Assembly (NCBI GenBank): GCA_026770575.1
Contig: MU657170.1
Coordinates: 223,454 to 255,763, forward strand
Direction of reading: 5' to 3'
DNA: 32,310 nucleotides
DNA from: Pelagophyceae sp. CCMP2097
Taxonomy: Eukaryota; Sar; Pelagophyceae
Positions 1 to 10,199 of this stretch are shown here, piece after piece (position 1 is the first letter of the stretch; every line of letters starts with the position of its first letter). The notes under the pieces were generated by a model. That model ran no database searches. It was not told the DNA's origin and worked only from the letters and a program-made list of their open reading frames with translations. The position numbers and the translations under genes are program-made.

Positions 1-1065
1 TCAGCCCGATTGGGCGGACCTTGACCCGTCATTACCTCCGTTTTCGCGGGTCCGGGTTCGAACTCGGAACCTTTTCACTGGCCGCATGCGGCGCAGCCGC
101 CTTATGCACCCGCAGCAGACGGCGCAGACGCCGCAGGCGGCGCAGCCGCCAAAGGCGGCGCAGTCGACACTGACGGCGCAGCCGTCGCAGGCGACGCAGC
201 AGCCGCTGGCGGCGCAGCCGCCTTTTGTCTCTGCTGGTGGCGCAGCAGCCGCATGCGGCGCTGCCGCCGCAGGCGGCGCAGCCGCCTTTTGCCGCTGCTG
301 GCTGCGCAGCCGCCTCATGCGTCTTAGCCGTCTCTTGCTGCCGCTGCTCGTGGTTCAACCGTCGCAGGCGGCACAGCCGCCTCACGCATCCGTTGCAGAC
401 GGCGTAGCCGTCTTTTGCCGCTGCTGACGGAGCAGCCACACCATTCGGCGCAGCCGCTTTTTGCTGCTGTCGCTGGCGGCGCAGTCGCCTTATGCAGTCG
501 ACGCAGACGGCGCAGCCGCTTTTTGCTGCTACTGGCTGTGCAGCCGACTCTTGCGGCGCAGTCGCATCTTGCTACCGCTGCTCTTGGTTCATACGTCGCA
601 GCCGAAGCAGCAGCCTCACGCATATGTCACATGCGGCGCAGCCGCCTTTTGTCGTTGCTGGCGGCGCAGCCGCAGCATGCGGCGCAGCCGCTTTATGCTG
701 CCGCCGTATGCGTAGAAGCTGCCTTATGCAGCCTCCGCATGCGGCGCAGCCGCCTTTTACCTTTGTTAGTGGCGCAGCCGTCGCAGACGGCGCAGCGTCG
801 CAAGTAAGGCAACCGCAGCAAACTGCGCAGTTGCCTTATTTCGTTGCTTGAGGCGCAGCCGTCGCAAACGGCGCAGTCGTTTTCTGTTTTTGTTGCTTTC
901 AAAACAACCGTTCTTCTTAGGGTGCGCGCAGTTGTTCATTGGTTGTTATGGACAATTGCTGGAGCCTGTCTATAGGCTTAAAAATGGCGTCTATAGCGCT
1001 TTTTCATTTTTGGTGTTCTATTGTACTGTCCTGCGCCGCAAGCTTATAGTTTTTGGCGTTCTAGA
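1..1065 (+). repeat. Dispersed repeat family A, copy 1 (cut by window edge)
   Basis: This block and 19693-20410 share the same order of parts: a GGACCTTGACCCG / GCGGGTCCGGGT head, a GC-rich array built on GCGCAGCCGCC, and a unique AT-richer tail. The tail contains matching segments such as TATAGGCTTAAAAA here and TATAGGTTTAAAAA in the other copy, then GCTTATAGTTTT. Long open frames in several frames and on both strands across the array are a by-product of the repeat period, so I do not call them genes. The left end lies outside the window. No transposase, reverse transcriptase or terminal repeats were seen. Confidence 0.75.
94..870. repeat. GCGCAGCCGCC-type minisatellite inside family A
   Basis: Degenerate tandem units of roughly 9-15 bases centred on GGCGCAGCCGCC, with variants such as GGCGCAGTCGCC and GGCGCAGCCGTC, fill the block. 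Every forward frame gives Arg/Ala/Gln/Leu-rich translation. The same motif occupies the middle of the second family A copy, so the array belongs to the element. Confidence 0.8.
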
Positions 1066-1156
1066 AAGAGTGTTCCCAGTAATCGGCGCGAGGCCGTTAT
1101 ACAGCCTCTCCTGAAAGCAAAAAAAATATTAACAGAGACAAACAAACGTTCTCTAC

Positions 1157-1285
1157 GAATAGAACAAATCCTTATATAGTAATAGGCGCCAGGCCCTGCG
1201 GGGCCCTGTGAATTATCTCAAGTAGGAATTCCTAGTAGAACCAATCCTTCGTTAGTAATAGCCGCCGGCCCCTACGGGGCCCTTG
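1157..1285. repeat. Two ~75-bp imperfect tandem copies, each with a GC hairpin
   Basis: Two copies run as (tag)tagaac(a/c)aatcctt...tagtaatag, then a GC-rich palindrome, then CCCTTGTG or CCCTGTG. The palindromes are GGCCCTGCGGGGCC (1192-1205) and GGCCCCTACGGGGCC (1267-1281). The block sits at the 3' end of the minus-strand oxygenase gene, whose stop codon overlaps the second copy, so it may be a 3' processing signal. That role is inference only. Confidence 0.6.
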
Positions 1286-2351
1286 TGGGGTCGGCCGCAT
1301 GCGACAAGAGCCGCGCAGTGGTTGAATCTTCGACGCGGACTGTGCTCCCAAGCCGCGCCCGCTTCGCCGTTTTGGCCTTTGCCATATCCGCCGCGCCCTT
1401 TGCAAAGACGGCGGCCATCCCGTGCGCAACGCGGCCCCGGCGGGCCTGCGCTCGCCAACCGTCCGGTTCCGCGCAGCAGTCGAGGAGGTTTCCCTTTGGG
1501 AGCCTGGGGATCTTCCCCTCTACGCTTTTGCGGACGGCGTTTGCGGCCATTTCGCGGCCGTCGCCGCCTCGCGGCGCGTCGAAGAAATATTTCCAGGCGT
1601 CGGCGCGGCCGACGAGTGCGCGGTCCATCTTTGAGCAAATTGAAAGGCTGCAGCACTCTACGAGAGAGAGGCAGTCGACGACGCTCCCCGACGCGGCCGC
1701 GCGCCAATGCGTGAAAGTGCAGGCCGCCGGCAAACGCGTCCAGAGGATGAGGTTCGACCTGCGACCTAGCGGTTGAAACTCGAAAGGGACCCATGATCAT
1801 CCGACAGATCCAAAGCCCGTCGGAAAGGACCCAGCCTCTCCTCCGGGGTCCGGCCACGGACCTCTGGTGAGGCAAGCCGCGCCGTGCGTTTGTTGGCCCT
1901 CGTGGATCAGCGCGGTGCGCTTGCGGTGGCGCAGGAAGCACCGCTTGTCGCCCCTCTGACACGCGTCGGCAACGTGAAAGAAAAGCTCGCCGCCGTCGTA
2001 TCCCCCCTCGTCGGAGAGCGAGACGTTGATGGTGACGTGGACATTCGGGTCGACGTGCGCAGCGTGGCTCGAGGATTCTTCGGTTGCATCGTAAGTGATG
2101 ACAAAGCCATTGACGACGGCGCCCAACCTCGTAGAGAAGCGCGACTTTGTACACTTTTCGACGATTTCCGCGGCGCGGGTCGCGAATTCCGCCGGGAGCG
2201 CTTCCAGCGGGCAGTGCCGCTCGTCGACGCCTGGCACGCCGGCGAGCCGCGCGTGGGCCACCGCGGCGAGGAGGGCGGCGCAGAACGCCGTGTCGACCAC
2301 GGAGTCGACGCGGTCCACCGCCAGCGACCCGGACACCGCCCGCACCGCCAT
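1272..2351 (-). CDS. 2OG-Fe(II) oxygenase (prolyl-4-hydroxylase-like), two exons
   Basis: Proposed exons on the minus strand are 2351-1862 and 1765-1272, joined over a 96-nt GT-AG intron, giving 327 residues. The splice turns a drifting frame into LTRGRRSNLILW, the expected end of the catalytic barrel. Counting from the Met at 2351, the iron ligands are H99-V-D101 and H156, and R166 (ten residues after H156) would bind 2-oxoglutarate. GGYDGGELFF is the usual strand between them. The family oxidises protein or small-molecule substrates using Fe(II), O2 and 2OG; the substrate here is unknown. The C-terminal ~160 residues (Lys/Ala-rich) match nothing I know. The frame is open upstream to 2486 from a GTG, and another frame at 2400-2480 looks coding, so an N-terminal exon or frameshift is possible. 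Confidence 0.75.
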
Positions 2352-2726
2352 CAAAAGCCGCCCGCCCGAGGGCGGGCCGGCAACTTCGAAACTGCGGCGT
2401 CCGGGCCGGCACGTCGGGGTCCACGAGCTTTCCGAAGAAATCCGAGTCGCCAAACGCCGAGCACTGCGGTACTGCACCCTGCGCACCGGATCTCAATCTA
2501 CTAGCTCGAGACACTGCCAGTGGAGCGGCAGCCTCGTAGACGTTTCGAGCGCTTCGAGGCTTTGCTGTCGGCGGGGCAGTCGGGTGGAGCACCCCGGTCA
2601 GTCCTTCGTCTTCCCAAACACGACTGCTCTGCCGAATGAAAATTGTCTTCTAAAGGTACCGATCGAGCGAGCACCTGGACGTTGAACGCGCAGCGCGACC
2701 AGCACTCGACAGCCGCCCACGGCACG

Positions 2727-3683
2727 ATGGCCGAGCCGCCACCGGCCGCCGTCCCGAAGCCGTGCTGCGTCTGCGACGCGCCCAACGGCAAGCACTGCAC
2801 CAAGTGCAAATCGCGGCATTATTGCGGCAAAAAGTGCCAGCTCGTAGACTGGAACGAGGGCGGGCACAAGGCGCAGTGCAGGCAGCTGGCCGCAGCGTTT
2901 CAGGATCGCATGCTCGACGCGATCATGCCGGCGAAGCTGAAGATTAAAGAGGAGCCGGCCATCGTCGAGGACGTCTTGTTGGCGGACGGTTCCAAGGCGG
3001 CGGCGCGCTTATCGGCTGTTCGGCTGGAAAAGACGGCGGTCAAGGCCGCCGCGCTGAACGGCGACACGCCGGACTGGCGCGGCACTTGCGCCATCTGCCT
3101 CGACGTGCTGCCGGTCGGAGATGACCGGCAAACTTTATATTCTTGCTGCTGTAAGAGGATCTGCAGGGACTGCTCTGCAAAGTGTCAGCAGCACGACATG
3201 CGATGCCCGCTCTGCCGAGCGCCAGCACCCAAGTCCGTTGCCGTGTTTCTGCGCCAGCTGCAGACGCACGCTGACAAGGGGAACGCCGAGGCGCAAGTGC
3301 AGCTCGGAAAATGGTACCATGTTGGCTCCAGAGGGCTCAAGCAGAATATTAAGCGGGCGGTCCAGCTGTACGAGCTCGCTGCGGCCCAAGGGCACGCACT
3401 AGCACAATATGCATTGGGATATTGTTATGAGGTTGGGGAGGGCGTGGCCCAGTCGTACGACGAAGCCGTGAAGTGGTTCCGGCTCGCCGCGGCGCAGGGC
3501 GACGCGTACGCGCTCTGCAACCTCGCCGTTTGTTATGCAAACGGCCAAGGCGTGCCGCGGGACTTGCACGAGGCGCTGCGCCTCTTCAAGCGCGCCGCGG
3601 CCAAGGGGGGCGCCGGCGCCGCGGCGAAGTTCGAACGCCTCGAGGCGCACCTCGCAGCAGCGCGCCCCGGTCCACCGACATGA
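2727..3683 (+). CDS. MYND-RING-Sel1 repeat protein (intact copy)
   Basis: Single exon of 318 residues. I chose the ATG at 2727 because the open frame further upstream starts only with TTG. A MYND zinc finger spans 13-51 with all eight ligands (C13, C16, C24, C27, C33, C37, H47, C51). A RING-like zinc module spans 121-163 (CAIC, then C140-C142, C146, C149, C153, and CPLC at 160-163). Sel1 repeats of the AxxGxxxAxxxLGxxYxxGxGV type fill about 184-300. MYND and Sel1 modules bind proteins, and RING modules often recruit E2 ubiquitin-conjugating enzymes, so a scaffold or E3-ligase role is a reasonable inference but unproven. No signal peptide or membrane segment is visible. A decayed inverted copy lies at 30481-31622 and a relative at 6860-8134, so the family is expanded locally. 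Confidence 0.85.
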   Translation: MAEPPPAAVPKPCCVCDAPNGKHCTKCKSRHYCGKKCQLVDWNEGGHKAQCRQLAAAFQDRMLDAIMPAKLKIKEEPAIVEDVLLADGSKAAARLSAVRLEKTAVKAAALNGDTPDWRGTCAICLDVLPVGDDRQTLYSCCCKRICRDCSAKCQQHDMRCPLCRAPAPKSVAVFLRQLQTHADKGNAEAQVQLGKWYHVGSRGLKQNIKRAVQLYELAAAQGHALAQYALGYCYEVGEGVAQSYDEAVKWFRLAAAQGDAYALCNLAVCYANGQGVPRDLHEALRLFKRAAAKGGAGAAAKFERLEAHLAAARPGPPT

Positions 3684-4671
3684 GCGTCGATCCCAACCCT
3701 CGCCGACTGGTCGATACGACACACTTATTTGAGTGGACTTGACTGCCCCCATCTCAGTGCGCCCATAAGCCGCAGACAGTCAAGGAATTCCTAGAGAAGA
3801 ATCGAGCCCTTTCAAAGAAGGGACCTCGCTTTTAAAAAGGGACCCGCTTCGAAGATAAGGAAACGAGGCCGGACAGTCGGGCGTGGGGACCCGCCGCGGT
3901 CCACGGAGTGCCTCCTCCGGTCCAGTGGCGCGGCCTGGGCCCTTGTGTGAGGCAGAGAGAGAAAGAGTTGTTGACATTTCCACAATGGACGGCTCGACGG
4001 CCGCTCGAAGAGGGTCCTCCGTCCCGCGGCGACTGACGCAGGACGCCGGACTCGACCGGGCAGTCTACAAAGACAAGTGCGTCTTCCTTTGGGAGATGTG
4101 AAGCGGATGGCGGGCCCGGGTCGCGGCCGCACGCGTCGGCGATCCAAAGTCGTAAACCTGAACCGTCAAAGGAATCGACGGCGCGACCATGCTCGGCATT
4201 CCAGAGGCTCGAGGGACTCTGGGACGCCCAACGCTAGAATCGTGTGCTTGTAATACGTGGCAAACGCGTGGTTCCGGTGTCCGTGCTGTACGACACGCGC
4301 CGCCAGCCCCCGTCAAAGGCTCGCGACGCTCCAGAAGCCGCGGGCAAGTCCGACCGCGCGCAACGATCCGAAGCGTCCGCGCCGGCGGGGTCCGCGCTCG
4401 CCAACTCGCCGTGATGATCACCGCGCCGGCCGCCGCAGTAACTGTTGGGTGGCGCCTCATTTAAACACACATCCCATGGGAAAAGACAACTCGAGTCGAG
4501 CGCTCCTTCGAGGGCGCTCCTCGTCGCCGGTGCCGGGCGGGGGGCGGCCTCGCGCTCGCCACGGTGCGAGGGACGAAGGACCGTCTACTTGTCCTAACGC
4601 ACTGCATCCCATGAGCATCTGCGCAGCGGCGCCGTGCCTGGCATTTCTGGCGGGCAGCTGCACCCTCGCGC
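2847..4671 (+). repeat. Left arm of a ~1.9-kb inverted duplication
   Basis: From the end of the MYND finger, through the Sel1 gene and about 1 kb of 3' flank, the sequence matches the reverse complement of 29688-31615. Anchors in the flank include the CGCCGACTGGTCGAT block after the stop, GAATCGAGCCCTTTCAAAG at 3801, the CGACCGGGCAGTCTACAAAGA block near 4055 and GAGCGCTCCTTCGA at 4499. Homology stops within the family B repeat near 4671. I recognise no further gene in 3684-4396. Confidence 0.85.
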
Positions 4672-4838
4672 CGGTGGGCCGATCCACTTCCGTGGCCCTC
4701 TGCCGTGGCAGTGTCGAGGTCCCACGGGTCCGGAGAAGTTTCCGGAATGCTTCGGGCCGAATTTGCAAAAAGAGTCAATTAAAATTCGCTTCGCGCCAAA
4801 AATTCTTGGAACGCATTCTAAATTCGAGTACGCCGCGG
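4397..4838 (+). repeat. Dispersed repeat family B, copy 1 (442 bp)
   Basis: Nearly identical to 18507-18948, from CTCGCCGTGATGATCA to AATTCGAGTACGCCGCGG; a shorter, more diverged piece lies inverted near 29690-29876. An open frame of about 100 residues persists in both full copies, but it has no family match and is probably incidental. The element ends 52 bases before the ATG of the glycosyltransferase-like gene, so it may supply that gene's upstream region. No terminal inverted repeat or clear target duplication was found. Confidence 0.85.
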
Positions 4839-4890
4839 CCGACGCCCTTGCCGAAGAAACCGACGGCCGCGCCGTCGCTGCGGCCGGGCC

Positions 4891-5982
4891 ATGCGCGCGT
4901 GGTTTCTGCTGTTGCTGCGCGCTGCGGCGTTTGACGCCCCGGCGCCGTTTGATCAGCCGAGGTGGGAATGCAGAACTTCCCCCACTCACAAACGAAGACT
5001 AGAAGAATAGCAATCGGGCTGTTCGGTTTAATGCGCGCCAACAGCACGGTCTCCAACTTCCGCCGGTTCGTGCTCGAGCCTCTAATGGCGCACCGCGGGA
5101 TCGGGTACACCGTCGACGTTTTCGCGCATGCGAACTTGATCACGTCGGGAACGATCACGAACGCCCGGTCGGGTGAAAGAGGCGAAGCTTTACCCCGTGA
5201 TTCAGAAGTCCCCCGGTTCCAGCCCTGCGCGTATCTTTTAGAAGACCAGACCGCGGTGGATTCGAAGCTTGCATCTTTGAAAAAAAAGACGAAAGCCTTT
5301 GGAGATATGTACGCCGACGGAGGCGCCTCGATCATGAACTTGCTCCGAAGTTTACACTCCCCCGACGCCGCTTCACAACTCCTGCTCCGGCGAGAAGCGG
5401 CAATGAAGTTTAAGTACGATGTGGTCGTCGCTCTCAGGCTTGACACCATTTTCACGCGAGCGGTCCCCGGCCACGTCTACGCCAACCTCGGAAACGTCGG
5501 CGTCTTCGTCCCGCACTTTGGGTAAGACGCACCGGGGCGTTTCAGAAAAGCCGTCTTCGAGGAATATGCACCCTCGGAAGAGGCAAAGGCCCCTATAGGC
5601 GCTCCGTTGGAAATTCTTTGCTGATGAACGACCGCTTCGCCTTGGGCTCGCGCGGCGGCATGCTGCAGGCGTACATGCCGCGCATACGGCAGATTGCGGG
5701 GTTTCAGAGGTCGGTGGAAGCTCGCAGGAACGTGACCGCTCGAAGGTTCGCCGGTGGAAAGACGCCGGGCAAAAACACTTTACAGCACGGTATCTTCTCC
5801 GGCGAGCGGCATTTGCTAAACTTCATGCGCGCCAAGGGCGTGATCGTGGAACGAGCGAAGTGGGCTTGTTTACGACGAGTACGGGCGGGGGGACGGGTCC
5901 ATCAAAAGCTCTTTGTGGCCACCGGAGCATGTGCTTTAGAAGAGCCCATGAACAACGAAGCGTGCACGCCGGCCCTCATGCG
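4891..5982 (+). CDS. Secreted glycosyltransferase-like protein (3' end unresolved)
   Basis: Exons read as 4891-4961, 5003-5521 and 5599-5982, with 41- and 77-nt GT-AG introns. The first exon encodes a signal-peptide-like start (MRAWFLLLLRAAAF) that only enters the main frame after the short intron is removed, giving PRRIAIGLFGLMRANST. Further blocks are YTVDVFAHANL, YDVVVALRLDTIF, GVFVPHFG and MNDRFALGSRGGM. This order resembles uncharacterised Golgi-type glycosyltransferase-like proteins of plants and algae: a nucleotide-sugar-type fold start, an R-x-D after the Y-D strand, then a DRFALG motif. A ...CGGTAAGA donor follows at 5982, so a last exon beyond 6040 is expected but I could not fix its frame. 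A second frame looks coding at about 5863-5935, so a frameshift may be present. AAAF-DAPAP resembles an ASAFAP motif, so plastid targeting is the alternative to the secretory route. Confidence 0.6.
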
Positions 5983-6018
5983 GTAAGAAAGGCTTCATGG
6001 GCCTTTGACGCTTGAACT

Positions 6019-6078
6019 TAGGTTCACGCCCGTCTGCCTAGGTTTACGCTCGTCCGCCTAGGTTCACGCCCGTCTGCC
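6019..6078 (+). repeat. Three 20-bp tandem repeats, each a possible 3' splice site
   Basis: The unit TAGGTTCACGCCCGTCTGCC occurs three times with small changes, directly downstream of a good donor (CG|GTAAGA at 5982/5983). Each unit contains a TAG that could serve as an acceptor. Because the period is 20, not a multiple of three, each choice would shift the reading frame of the final exon. Confidence 0.7.
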
Positions 6079-6193
6079 CCGTCCCCGCCGGCGGCTGCAC
6101 CCAGCCCGGTCCGTCGACGGCACCGAGTGGTGCACCAAAGCCCGGCAGAAGACGCCGGGGTGCCGCTTGGCGGCGTTAAACGCAAACGGCTAA

Positions 6194-6859
6194 CGTTGTC
6201 CGCAAACGGCTAAGACTCTGCGGCCGACTCCGCACCTCTTCCGCGGCCGAATCCGCGCTGCCGCGGCCCTCCGGAGCAGCCGCGCGGGACCGCCCTCGGA
6301 GGCGCCGCGTCAGTCTAAGAAGCGGCGGTAGCGCAGAGCCCGGTGGCGCGCGGTCGAAACGCGCGCAGGTCGGTGGCGCGACTTGCGAGGACGCGGAGAC
6401 GCGCGACTCGCATCGTCGCACCGGCCTCGGCGCTTTCGTTTGCCATCGAGGCGGGCGCCAGGCCCGAATCTTCGGAAGGGCATGGTTCCCGAATACGGCC
6501 CGGGATCCCGATTCGGTCGACCCGCGGATAGAGAGCGACACGCGCGTCTCGGCCGCAGCGCGACGCGCGACGGGGTCGGCTCGTCGTCCGGCCGACGCGC
6601 GACCGGCGGTCGACGCGCGACCGCCGGCGAAGGCCGATCGCACGTGTCGTTGCGACTGAACCCAACTTCAAGTGAAGTGTAATCCGAATCATTATCCGGA
6701 TAACGCGGGAACAAAAAGTGTTCTTCTGGCTCAACTGAGCGCGCATCTGTGCCGACTGAAGTCCCAGCGGCCGCTGCGTTTAAGCAGCCCTGCGGCCGAG
6801 CAGCCGCTTGCATCGCTGCAAACTTTGAAAGCGCATCTCACTCGAGTGACGGGGCCAAA
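6194..6859. other. Spacer with short CGACGCGCGACCG-like repeats, no gene seen
   Basis: GC-rich spacer before the second RING/Sel1 gene. It holds scattered copies of CGACGCGCGACCG near 6550-6625 and two copies of CGCAAACGGCTAA at its left edge. The open frames present are compositional and none matches a family. Confidence 0.5.
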
Positions 6860-8134
6860 ATGCCCGGCACCCCCAGTTTGCTCCGCACGCCGCGCTGCGT
6901 GCGCGCCACGAAGTGCACCTCGTCAGATGAGCGCGGGCAGGCGCCGCGCATGGCCACTCGCCAGGACCACATCCTCGACGCGCTAAACGAGCGCCAAACG
7001 GAGGACCTCTCCGGCGGCGCCCGCCAAACGGTGGAGCGCAAGGAGGCCACCATCGTCGTGGCTGATTGCCCGGAGGCGGCGCCGCGGCAGAATGCGGTCG
7101 ACGAGATTTACGAGGAGCCGGTCGACGAGCTGAATATGGAGATGCAAGACGAGCCGCCGCTGCAAAGCGCCGCCGCCGCGGGCCCTGCGGCCGACGGTCC
7201 GCGAGCGCCGGCCGCGACGCCGACCATTCCGGCGGTTTCAAAGGACGCGAAAACGAAGCACGACTGGCGTGGGACGTGCGCCATCTGCTTGGACGACCTT
7301 GCGTGCGACGACTCCAAGCAGCGCTTCCACGCGTGCTGCGCCAAACGGTTCTGTTCCACGTGCGCCGCAACCTGCCGCCAGCACGACGCGCGGTGCCTGC
7401 TCTGCCGCGCCTTACCGAGCGCCTCGCCAAGCGAGTAACGCGTGGAGAGGCACGCGGCCTCTGGCAAAGCCGACGCGCGGCTCCACCTTGCTGACGCCTA
7501 CCGCGGTGGCCGCTTTGGCCTCTCAAAGGACGCAATGCAGGCCGTACGGCTGTATGAAATGGCTGCGGCGTCGGGACACGCGCGAGCCCAGGACAAGCTT
7601 GGCTGCTGCCTTGTAGCGGGCGACGGCGTCCAGCAGGACTGCGCAGCGGCCTTTTGGTGGTTCTCACTCTCAGCGGCGCAGGACTTCCCCACGGCGCAGT
7701 ACAACCTCGGGGTGCTCTGCTTTACTGGCAAAGGTGTAGAGCAGTCGTACGAGGCTGCTGTAAAGTGGTACGCTCTGGCCGCAGCACAAGGCCACAAACG
7801 CGCGAGAGCGAGCCTCGCCGCCGCCGCAAACGAGGGCCGCGCCGGCGCCGCAGAGGCCGTTTTCAAACTCGGAATAAAACTGGAAGCGCGCCACGACGAC
7901 CCGGGCCGCAGCGGCACAAAAGGACGCCGCCGAAGCGCAAAAGCCCGGGCGCCGCGGCGGCGTGGGGGCGTCTCGCGTGGAGGCGTCTCGCGAGGCCCGC
8001 GGCGGCCTTTTGGCAAGCCTGAGAGGCTGGGAAGCGGAGGGGGTGCCGCTACGGACGCGTACGTGCAAAGGATCTGGCGTTCACCCCTAACACGCTCTAC
8101 GGCCGCTGCACGAGCAAGGCCGTCCCTCTTTTGA
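6860..8134 (+). pseudogene. RING-Sel1 protein gene interrupted by one in-frame TAA
   Basis: From the ATG at 6860 (context CCAAAATG) the frame encodes an acidic, Ala-rich leader and then a RING-like module (GTCAICLDDL, CCAKRFCSTC, CRQHDARCLLCR). It stops at TAA 7436-7438. The same frame continues at once with typical Sel1 repeats (GKADARLHLADAY, GHARAQDKLGCC, AQYNLGVLCFTGKGVEQSY) to about 7850, then a low-complexity tail to the stop at 8134. The relative at 2727 reads straight through the matching linker. No MYND finger remains; a Cys-containing stretch near residue 10 is too degenerate. It could be a fresh pseudogene, a readthrough gene, or two products. A 13-15-nt intron at the stop is not credible. 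Confidence 0.7.
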
Positions 8135-8164
8135 GTGGCCCGCCGCGAATAATCTACCATGTGA

Positions 8165-8317
8165 CTAAAGAAAGGTTTCTTTAGATCGAGGCCGATGGGC
8201 CGTCTTCTATGGAGATTGATCTCCCTAGAAGATCTTGTCGAACGTGACGAGCTCCTGGGCGACAATGCCGGCGATGCCGAGGCGCCCGTTGTTGAGCTCC
8301 ATGGTGGCCGTCTTGGT
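8165..8317 (-). pseudogene. 3' fragment of a light-harvesting (FCP-type) gene
   Basis: On the minus strand 8317-8225 reads as about 30 residues ending MELNNGRLGIAGIVAQELV...KIF and a TAG stop. That is the last helix of the light-harvesting protein encoded whole at 12299-13281. It lacks the intron found there, plus three residues (AML), between NNGRL and GIAG. The 3' flank also matches, including the CTAAAGAAAG...CTTTAGATC hairpin. Nothing upstream reads as the rest of the protein, so this is a truncated copy. Confidence 0.75.
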
Positions 8318-10140
8318 ATGGAGGTGAGGCGACTAAGCCCTTCGTGGGGGGTTGTCGGTAACGCACCAAGGAGAACGTCGCGCCTCGATGGTCGTGCAAA
8401 CTACAGCATGCTAGCCCCGCCGCGCACCATGGTGGCGGCGTAGCCCGGCAGCGACACAACGCTCGGCGTGGACGGCAGCACGTCGACCGTCATCGGCCGC
8501 ATGAGGCCACTGCAGACATCGTCGGTTTCGGCCCGGTCGCCGACCGAGACGAGCTCCGCCACCACCATCCCGCACGGCGCTGAATGTTTCCGTCGGCGGC
8601 CGCGGCGAGGCCTCTGATGGCCTTAAAGTTGGCCTCGAGCGCCAGTACAGACGGCCACGTCCGGTGTCGTCGTGCCAGCCCGACGCCGTCACGCCCCGGC
8701 TGTGGCACCCAGAGGGGCGCGTTGAGCACACGCCGGCATGCCACGATCGCCGATGGAGCGCGCCGCCGTGACCTTGGGCCGCGTGCGCCTCGATGCCGCC
8801 CATGGTCCCGCGCTCGACGGCCGTGACGACGGCGGACGCCCGCGACGGGCGACGCGTGCGCGAGCGTCGCGCGGCGGCTCGCGATGGCGTCAGGATCACG
8901 GCCCAGGCCTCGTGCCAGCGCGACTCGTCGAACATGGCCTTGAACGGCGTCAGGTTCGCGGCGCGCGACGGTCGGCGTGCGCCTCGCCGCGCCAGCCGCA
9001 CGCCGCCTGCGCGAGCACCACGCAGTACTGCTGTAGCTGCTCGTCGAGCTGCAGGCCTACTGCGCCGCGCGCGTTGCGCGGGACCGGCGCGAGCCGTCCA
9101 TGCCGTCCGCACCGTCCGGACTGCCGAGGCCCGCGCAATCGTGCGCTGCGTCCGCGGGCCAGCCGCGCGCGCGTAGAGGCGGCCCAGCACGCGGCGTGCG
9201 ACCGGGGCCGGCACGTGCCCTCCCAGCGCCGGCGTTTTTATCGAGGAGCTGCACCGCAGACGCCGAGGTGCCTCGTAGCACGCGGTCACTCGCCCACGGC
9301 CTCGCAGATCAATGGACATCCTCGCCGTGAAGTTCTTCTCAAGCTCTCTCGGGAGGCGCCACGGATCCTGCTACCCCGTCTGCGGCACCGGGCTCGTCGG
9401 AACATCGTCGTCTCCGTCTCCGTCGACCTCGTTAAACTGCAGTTCGAGCCCATCTGGCTGGTCGTGGAGCGCATTCGCGACGTAGCGCGCCAGGTCCAAG
9501 ACGCGGTACGTATCGAGCTCGCGCGTGTCGTTGCGCCGAACTGAGACTTCCCACTCTTCGTGCGTCTCTCTCTACTTGACGCACTCAATGAGCCCTCAGA
9601 TGGAATCGTCGTATTCGCGCAGCCTCGCAGCAGGTTCATCGGGGATGGTCAAGTACTTGGCGACGAGCATGCGACGGGCGGCCGGAGTGTGCGTCATGGA
9701 ATATGTCTTCTCCCATTCCTCCGTGAATGCGAAAATTGCGCGTCGCACGACCTTACGTCGCGGCTTCTTCCATGAGCGTGTCGCTGCCCGGGCCATCTGG
9801 GCCGTCCGATACGTCCGCTGCACCGCGAGAGCCGGGCGCCTTGTTGGACCAGCCCACGCGGGCCCGTAAAAAGGCCGTCCGCGTCGAGCGCGAGTCCGTG
9901 CGCCGCGGTAGCCTCTGCGATAATCGTCGAAAACGCGTCCGCGTCGCCATGGCTCGCCGCCAACACGTCCGAAATGCGCAGCAGCCCGGTCGAAGTCTCG
10001 AGTCCCTCCTCGGACGACATGGCCGTCTAGCCGTCGCCGAGTCGCTTCGCGACGTCCAGCGACGCCACGGAACCGACGCCGCATGCGCGGCCCACGAGCG
10101 CCTACAAAGCTCGCGTTCGCCGCGAAATGGAGTCGCCCGT
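8318..10140 (-). pseudogene. Unrecognised, decayed coding remnants
   Basis: Several minus-strand stretches look protein-coding but are broken by frame changes and stops. In reading order they include an ATG at 10020 (SSEEGLETSTGLLRISDVL), AIFAFTEEWEKTYSMTHTPA near 9740, LDTYRVLDLARYVANAL near 9490, a VSLPGYAATMVRGG stretch near 8430, and others. Just upstream, the same frame as the 10020 ATG carries two TAG codons, and TGA and TAG lie near 9550-9590. I do not recognise the family. It may be an old gene, a degraded mobile-element protein, or a gene with many introns. Confidence 0.35.
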
Positions 10141-10199
10141 GACGAACTTGGACTCGAGCAGCGTCTGTCCGATCCCGTCCTTTTGGTTCACGAGCATCC

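Noticed and set aside
32..902. Many overlapping open frames of 60-135 residues on both strands in the GCGCAGCCGCC block
   Set aside because: They exist in several frames and on both strands because the repeat has few stop codons; translation is low-complexity and the second family A copy does not conserve any one frame.
2643..2726. A longer N-terminus for the MYND-RING-Sel1 gene
   Set aside because: The upstream frame starts with TTG, not ATG, and has no domain; the ATG at 2727 sits directly before the zinc finger.
6860..6960. MYND finger at the N-terminus of the second RING gene
   Set aside because: Cys residues are present but the eight-ligand spacing is not.
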